Source: an uncultured Bacteroidota bacterium
GTDB taxonomy: Bacteria > Bacteroidota > Bacteroidia > Chitinophagales > Chitinophagaceae
Assembly (NCBI GenBank): GCA_903913355.1
Contig: CAIWKU010000541.1
Location: 1 to 6,891 of the forward strand
Length of the DNA stretch: 6,891 nt
Direction: 5' to 3'
Made by a program: the position numbers and the translations under genes. The stretch's first letter is position 1. Every line of letters begins with the position of its first letter. Below the pieces are notes generated by a model. It saw only the letters and a program-made list of their open reading frames with translations, did no database searches and had not been told where the DNA came from. This document shows positions 1 through 4,024 of this stretch, piece after piece.

Positions 1-1089
1 CCGATCTTTTGGCTACGTTTTTTTGATTCTACAGGAGACCATGTTGGGTTTGCTGATAAAAAGGGGAATATAAAAATACCGGCAAAGCTCAGTAAACCAA
101 CAAGGGCAGATAGCTTTTATAATATTATCGCGGTTGCTGAATCCAACGATAGCCTATATGAATCTTACTACCTTCTAAAAAATGGGCGAAAAGTAGGAAT
201 CGATAGCGTTTACTCTTTCGATTTTAGTTTTGATTGCGAGTCGGAAGGAAAAATCATTTTTCAGGATAAGAAAAAAAACAGAGTTGGTTTCTTAGACCAA
301 AATGGGGAAGCCATCATTCCGGCAATCTATAATTATGTTACTCCTTTTCACAACGGAATGGCATTGGCCTATAGAAATGCGAGACGAATGTGTTGGGACG
401 AAAAGGAGGACACACTTAATTGCGAACACTGGGGCTGGGCAGGGGGCGAATTAATTTTAATTAATGAGAAAAATGAAATTCTGGCGGATAGTATTGATTT
501 GAATGTTAGCAATATCAATTGGTATTCTGCGAAAATAAATCAGACCTATATTGATACCAGCAGGTATATAAAACTGAAGGGGCGGAATAACAAGGTCTAT
601 AGCTTTTTAGATTATGATAAAGAGTTTCAAAAATGGTTTTATACTATATTTCTGCCTGCACTTAATAACCCTCAAGGTAATTTGATAAATTTACTTTTTA
701 CTGAAATAACGTTTTGGACTGACAAAACCGGTTGGACAAGTTTAGACCGAAATAAGTTTCTTGTAAAATTTCCGTATGTATTGGTGAATTCGCGATTCAA
801 AACAACCCAGCTAAAACAAATCTCGATTAGTCAGTCTTCATTAAATGAACTTATCTATAACAAATCTATCTACAGGAAATACCTGAACGCCTGTGGAGAG
901 CATAATAAATATCGTTTCCCATTATTTAATGTTTTACTTACTTATTATAAAAAGAGGGAACGCGTAAGCGAAATCGGGGAAGCAGATTTTGATAAGAACT
1001 ATGAAATTTCCTCCCAGCTAGAGTTCGAATTTCTTCGTACAGCAGAGGGCTATAAATTATTGAGTGCGCCGGTAAGAGTAAACCTTTAA
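1..1089 (+). CDS. WG-repeat-containing protein, 3' part (start outside window)
   Basis: The frame is open from base 1 to a TAA at 1087-1089, giving 362 visible residues; the true start is upstream. The ATG at 358 opens a shorter reading, but it falls inside a repeat, so it is internal. Seen: WG-type repeat units, best at visible residues 94-121 (RVGFLDQNGEAIIPAIY, then a PFHNGMALA tail), a weaker one at 14-27 (HVGFADKKGNIKIP), and a diverged one near 145-164 (WGWAGGELILINEKNEIL). From about residue 205 to the end there is no repeat; this part is aromatic-rich and ends in a charged stretch (EFEFLRTAEGYKLL). WG repeats are short beta-rich units common in Bacteroidota proteins, often exported or surface-linked, with no single known activity; they probably mediate binding. 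No catalytic motif is visible. Export cannot be judged without the N-terminus. The gene is followed by 211 bp of non-coding DNA and no clear intrinsic terminator. The family call is fairly sure; the function is unknown. Confidence 0.85.
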   Translation, partial: PIFWLRFFDSTGDHVGFADKKGNIKIPAKLSKPTRADSFYNIIAVAESNDSLYESYYLLKNGRKVGIDSVYSFDFSFDCESEGKIIFQDKKKNRVGFLDQNGEAIIPAIYNYVTPFHNGMALAYRNARRMCWDEKEDTLNCEHWGWAGGELILINEKNEILADSIDLNVSNINWYSAKINQTYIDTSRYIKLKGRNNKVYSFLDYDKEFQKWFYTIFLPALNNPQGNLINLLFTEITFWTDKTGWTSLDRNKFLVKFPYVLVNSRFKTTQLKQISISQSSLNELIYNKSIYRKYLNACGEHNKYRFPLFNVLLTYYKKRERVSEIGEADFDKNYEISSQLEFEFLRTAEGYKLLSAPVRVNL

Positions 1090-1144
1090 ATTCGAAATAA
1101 CAAAGTATACAGTTAAAAAATACTATGAATTCATTTCTCCGTTG

Positions 1145-1175
1145 TTGTTCGAGTGACAAACAACCAATAAGTTTG
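1145..1175 (+). promoter_or_regulatory. Candidate Bacteroidota-type promoter upstream of the membrane-protein gene
   Basis: TAAGTTTG at 1168-1175 matches the Bacteroidota -7 motif TAnnTTTG exactly. A TTG at 1145-1147 lies 20 bp upstream, which suits the -33 element. Transcription would start near 1182, giving a leader of roughly 120 nt to the TTG at 1301 that contains the hairpin repeat at 1193-1232. A 6-bp inverted repeat (GTTGTT at 1141-1146, AACAAC at 1159-1164) spans the -33 element but is too short to call an operator. The motif match is seen; promoter activity is inferred. Confidence 0.4.
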
Positions 1176-1192
1176 TATCACCGGGATCAAAA

Positions 1193-1232
1193 AAGATAAT
1201 CAATGTTGTTGGTCGGGCGGCCAACAAAGGCG
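1193..1232. repeat. Hairpin repeat, copy 1 of 3
   Basis: This is a 40-bp unit beginning AAGATAATCAATG and ending AAAGGCG, and it recurs at 2456 and 2497. It holds an inverted repeat: left arm TTGTTGGTC (1206-1214), loop GGGC (1215-1218), right arm GGCCAACAA (1219-1227). The pairing is nine positions long with one T.G wobble when read on the + strand. No T-tract follows the stem on either strand, so it is not a typical intrinsic terminator. It resembles REP-like dispersed palindromes in form, and no mobility gene is nearby. Confidence 0.85.
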
Positions 1233-1300
1233 AGAAATACTATTTTCTTTCAAACAGCAAAGTCTGCCATCTGGAGATTATGCGAAAACAGTTTTAAAAA

Positions 1301-2386
1301 TTGTATTTAGCAATTATTATATTTCTTTTAGCGCTTCCCCTATTAATAGCTACTATTGATTTTCTAGGCTTTTTAGTAAAAGGAAGAAGAGTTGTCAATA
1401 GATTTATTTTACGAGTAATTGAAATTGCTGCTTTTATCATTTTACCTTATTTATATGTTTCTCAGGATAATAAAAATGATTGTTGCGGGGATAGCGCTGT
1501 ATTTTCACCCCAGCACCAGTTAACCATCTGGGTTATTGTTGTGTTCTGCCTGATGGCTTATTTCTATTCCATTTATAGGAAACAAATTGCCACCCCTGTG
1601 CTGGAAGTGCTTGTGAATAGTTTCCTGCTACTGGGTATAGTTTTAAATATTTTTATTGCTATTCATACGGATAGTATACTGCTCGCTATTGCCGGCAATC
1701 TGCCCATTATCCTGCTGACCATTTTAGCACTTGCTAAAAATCAAAAAGCCTTTATAGAGCAGTCAGAACTAACTAATCTTATTCCCAAAAACCGATTTGA
1801 AAAAATAGCACTAAGCGTTTTACGTCTTCAACCCATTCTCAAATTTCCTATCCTGTTTATTCTTTGCTTACCCTTGCTGGTAATCATGACAACGATCCTA
1901 TTACTATTTGGACAAAAACCCGATTCCCTTATCCGGGCATTTACAGATACCTATAAACACGGTTTTTCGGAATGGGATTATCAATGTGATAATGTTTCTT
2001 GCGGCGGGCATTATCTGTGTTCAGTGGCTGCAAATGGTCACCCGCAAATAGTTAGGCCAAACAGAAGAGGCATAAGAAACGGTCAGCCTATTATTTGTAA
2101 CAGGCAATTACTCATCGCCAATGCATTTGAAGATTTGATCCAGGAAGAACTTCCCCTTCTTCATAAGTTCATCAGAAGTCAATACAACAAAGTAGGAAAC
2201 CTGATACATCGGTATTACACCATTTTTAATAATAAATTTATCTCAGATTGTATTTATCTGTTGATGAAACCATTGGAATGGTTTTTCATTTTGATACTAT
2301 ACTCGTTTGATCGAAAACCGGAAAATCGAATCGCTAAGCAGTATATAAGCGCGACAGACAGGATACGGATTGATCATTTCCTGTGA
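1301..2386 (+). CDS. Multi-pass membrane protein of unknown function, DUF6688-like
   Basis: The 361-residue product starts at a TTG. Hydrophobic segments lie near residues 2-26, 35-53, 73-91, 99-121, 125-144 and 181-204, so about six membrane spans are likely, with a possible seventh or membrane-dipping stretch at 316-335. The region 229-349 looks like the conserved core: C229, C234, GGHYLC (235-240), VAANGH (242-247), a basic stretch, CNRQLLIANAFEDLI (266-280), MKPLEWFF (322-329) and KPENRIAKQY (339-348). From memory this pattern resembles the uncharacterised family DUF6688; that assignment is not checked. The Cys and His residues could bind a metal, but no function is known. The start is uncertain: an in-frame ATG at 1280, with GGAG three bases before it, is followed by a TAA at 1295-1297, and no in-frame ATG occurs again until about codon 85. 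So the gene either uses TTG, carries an early nonsense change, or contains a sequence error. It stands alone between two repeat-bearing gaps. The coding call is strong; the start is weak. Confidence 0.8.
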   Translation: MYLAIIIFLLALPLLIATIDFLGFLVKGRRVVNRFILRVIEIAAFIILPYLYVSQDNKNDCCGDSAVFSPQHQLTIWVIVVFCLMAYFYSIYRKQIATPVLEVLVNSFLLLGIVLNIFIAIHTDSILLAIAGNLPIILLTILALAKNQKAFIEQSELTNLIPKNRFEKIALSVLRLQPILKFPILFILCLPLLVIMTTILLLFGQKPDSLIRAFTDTYKHGFSEWDYQCDNVSCGGHYLCSVAANGHPQIVRPNRRGIRNGQPIICNRQLLIANAFEDLIQEELPLLHKFIRSQYNKVGNLIHRYYTIFNNKFISDCIYLLMKPLEWFFILILYSFDRKPENRIAKQYISATDRIRIDHFL

Positions 2387-2455
2387 TACCTATTTGCTTT
2401 TTATGGCACAAAAGATCGAGTATTTATTCACCGTGGTCAGACGACTTATAAAGAC

Positions 2456-2495
2456 GAGATAATCAATGTTGTTGGTCAGGCGACCAACAAAGGCG
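2456..2495. repeat. Hairpin repeat, copy 2 of 3 (first of a tandem pair)
   Basis: A 40-bp unit beginning GAGATAATCAATG and ending AAAGGCG. It has a perfect 9-bp inverted repeat: TTGTTGGTC (2469-2477), loop AGGC (2478-2481), GACCAACAA (2482-2490). One base separates it from copy 3, giving a 41-bp period. A block upstream containing TCACCG (2428-2433) also has a counterpart upstream of copy 1 (1178-1183), so the ancestral element may be longer than 40 bp. No T-tract follows, so it is not a classic terminator. Confidence 0.9.
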
Positions 2496-2496
2496 G

Positions 2497-2536
2497 GAGA
2501 TAATCAATGTTGTCGGTCGGGCGACCAACAAAGGCG
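2497..2536. repeat. Hairpin repeat, copy 3 of 3 (second of a tandem pair)
   Basis: A 40-bp unit nearly identical to copy 2. Its arms are TTGTCGGTC (2510-2518) and GACCAACAA (2523-2531) around a GGGC loop. A single T-to-C change in the left arm gives a C/A mismatch on the + strand but a tolerated G.T pair on the - strand. It lies downstream of the membrane-protein gene and about 120 bp before the efflux operon. Confidence 0.9.
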
Positions 2537-2623
2537 AAGCACAACGAATATTACTAATTTATTAATTATAATTCATATCTCTTCATTCTATCTCCAATCC
2601 CAAATTTCTACAGAATTAACCAC

Positions 2624-2631
2624 TAGTTTTG
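2624..2631 (+). promoter_or_regulatory. Candidate -7 promoter element for the efflux operon
   Basis: TAGTTTTG matches the Bacteroidota -7 motif TAnnTTTG and ends 23 bases before the ATG of the TolC-family gene. Transcription would start near 2638, leaving a short leader of about 17 nt. No good TTG stands at the expected -33 distance (about 2598-2606), so the call rests on the -7 match and its position. The 2537-2623 stretch before it is AT-rich, and I see nothing else in it. Confidence 0.35.
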
Positions 2632-2641
2632 AGTAACCCCC

Positions 2642-2646
2642 AAGGG
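2642..2646 (+). promoter_or_regulatory. Ribosome binding site candidate within a small hairpin
   Basis: AAGGG at 2642-2646 lies 8 bases before the ATG at 2655 and supports that start. Its GGG is also the right arm of a perfect 5-bp inverted repeat, AACCC (2635-2639) and GGGTT (2644-2648), with a 4-base loop. If transcription began upstream of 2635 the hairpin could mask the site. If it begins near 2638, as the -7 element suggests, the left arm would be mostly missing from the mRNA. Confidence 0.4.
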
Positions 2647-2654
2647 TTCTATTT

Positions 2655-4019
2655 ATGCTAAGAAAAACTGCTGGTATTTTCTGCACCTGGGTGCTGCTAA
2701 TTTTTAGCAATGCCTTAATTGCGCAAAAAGCCATTCCTTTAAGTGAGGCGGTTCAGATGGCTGCGAGTAATTATCCCGCATTAAAAGCCAAAGCCTTACA
2801 GGTAGAAGCGATTAAAAAAAATATACAGGTAGTGAATAACACCGGACTACCCTCGCTGGATGCTTCCTACCAAATGAATTATGCCACGTATAATAATATA
2901 ACCGGCATGGCTTACCCCGGTTACCTGGTACCCATCAGCGGTCCGCCGTCTAAGGATAATAATCTCGGGGGTGTTTTTGGAAGTGCTACCGGTCTCTTAC
3001 TTAACTGGCAACCTTTTACTTTTGGTCAGCGCGAATCGCAGACTGCTTTTGCCAAAGCGGGAGTTACGCAAGCCAATTCAGATCTGGCCAATGAGGTATT
3101 GCAGCATAAAGTAAGAGTAGCGAATGCCTATCTGGATGCTTTGACGGCAAAAGACCTGGTGCAGGTGTTTTCTGAAAATCTGGATCGCTGTAAAGCCAAT
3201 CTGGCATTGGTACAAAACCTTGTTGCCAATGGCTTAAGACCGGGTGTTGACTCGGCTCTGTTTGCAGGGGAAGTATCAAAAGCTACGGCTGAACTATTAA
3301 ATCATCAACGCAATTATGAACAGGCTTTGCTGAATCTTACCCAATTGATGGGCATTACGGATAATATATTAATTGGTGACTCCTCCTATAGCAACCGATT
3401 ACCTGTGAATGGAATGATTGCCGATTCATTACAACATCCATTATTGGCTTTCTATCAATCATCTATCGATCTGGATCTGGCTAAGCGGAAAACGATTGAA
3501 AAAACCACTTTACCCGGTCTGGGTTTTTGGGGTACTACTTATGCGCGTGGTTCGGGTATTCAATATGATGGCACGGTAAAAAGCCTGGATGGTCTGGGTC
3601 TGCAAAGAGTAAACTATGGTTTGGGAATACAATTGAGTGTGCCTTTACTACAATCGGTAAAAATAAAGCCGCAATTGCAGCAACAGGACATTCAGGCCAG
3701 AGCTGATAAAGAAAAATTGAATGAACTGAGTTTGCAACTTAACCGACAAATGCGGATAGCGGATACCACTTTACGATATGCATTGGAGATTGTAAAACAG
3801 AACCCTTCTTTATTGCGTTCTGCCGCTTTTGCGTATACCACCATGGTTTCCCGATACAATGCAGGGTTAGCCAACTATACAGATATTGTTCAGGCACAGT
3901 ATAACCTGAGTAAAGCCGAAGCAGATGATAAAACAACCCATATAGCCGTATGGAAAGCCTTTTTATATAAAGCCGCCGTGGCAGGGGATATTGATTTATT
4001 TCTAAAACAGGTTAAATAA
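2655..4019 (+). CDS. TolC-family outer-membrane efflux protein
   Basis: This 454-residue protein has the usual length for the TolC/OEP family, whose trimers form an outer-membrane barrel and a periplasmic helical tunnel through which pumps expel substrates. Residues 1-23 form a signal peptide (basic MLRK start, hydrophobic core, SNALIA before Q24). The mature part opens with AIPLSEAVQMAASNYPALKA, the typical first helix. Two structural repeats are visible: one around residues 130-235, with VANGLRPGVDSALFAGE at 190-206, and a second around 340-445, with YNAGLANYTDIVQAQYNLSK at 401-420, the family's best-known motif. No lipobox cysteine follows the signal peptide, so it is probably not a lipoprotein, unlike NodT-type relatives. 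The ATG at 2655 is supported by an AAGGG site and the signal peptide. The RND pump gene begins 5 bp after its stop, so the two are surely cotranscribed. The substrate cannot be told from sequence. Confidence 0.93.
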   Translation: MLRKTAGIFCTWVLLIFSNALIAQKAIPLSEAVQMAASNYPALKAKALQVEAIKKNIQVVNNTGLPSLDASYQMNYATYNNITGMAYPGYLVPISGPPSKDNNLGGVFGSATGLLLNWQPFTFGQRESQTAFAKAGVTQANSDLANEVLQHKVRVANAYLDALTAKDLVQVFSENLDRCKANLALVQNLVANGLRPGVDSALFAGEVSKATAELLNHQRNYEQALLNLTQLMGITDNILIGDSSYSNRLPVNGMIADSLQHPLLAFYQSSIDLDLAKRKTIEKTTLPGLGFWGTTYARGSGIQYDGTVKSLDGLGLQRVNYGLGIQLSVPLLQSVKIKPQLQQQDIQARADKEKLNELSLQLNRQMRIADTTLRYALEIVKQNPSLLRSAAFAYTTMVSRYNAGLANYTDIVQAQYNLSKAEADDKTTHIAVWKAFLYKAAVAGDIDLFLKQVK

Positions 4020-4024
4020 GCAGT

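Noticed and set aside
938..1159. Antisense ORF of 73 codons.
   Set aside because: It lies mostly opposite the WG-repeat coding sequence and has no recognisable protein features.
1141..1164. Inverted repeat GTTGTT/AACAAC as a regulator operator.
   Set aside because: Only 6 bp of low-complexity sequence with a 12-base gap; it could easily arise by chance.
1125..1199. Small ORF of 24 codons starting ATG AAT TCA after the WG-repeat gene.
   Set aside because: It is very short, lacks a ribosome site, and overlaps the promoter candidate and the repeat; nothing supports coding.
1206..1227. Repeat hairpin as an intrinsic terminator.
   Set aside because: No T-run follows the stem on either strand in any of the three copies.
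1157..1297. Open frame across repeat copy 1 reading KKIINVVGRAANKGEKYY, paralleled by KDEIINVVGQATNKGGR over copy 2 (2450-2500), hinting at a coded peptide.
   Set aside because: The tandem copies have a 41-bp period, which breaks frame between copies 2 and 3; there is no start or ribosome site, and conservation is explained by the palindrome.
2456..2536. Short CRISPR-like array from the tandem repeats.
   Set aside because: The units abut with a 1-bp gap, so there are no spacers, and no cas gene is present.
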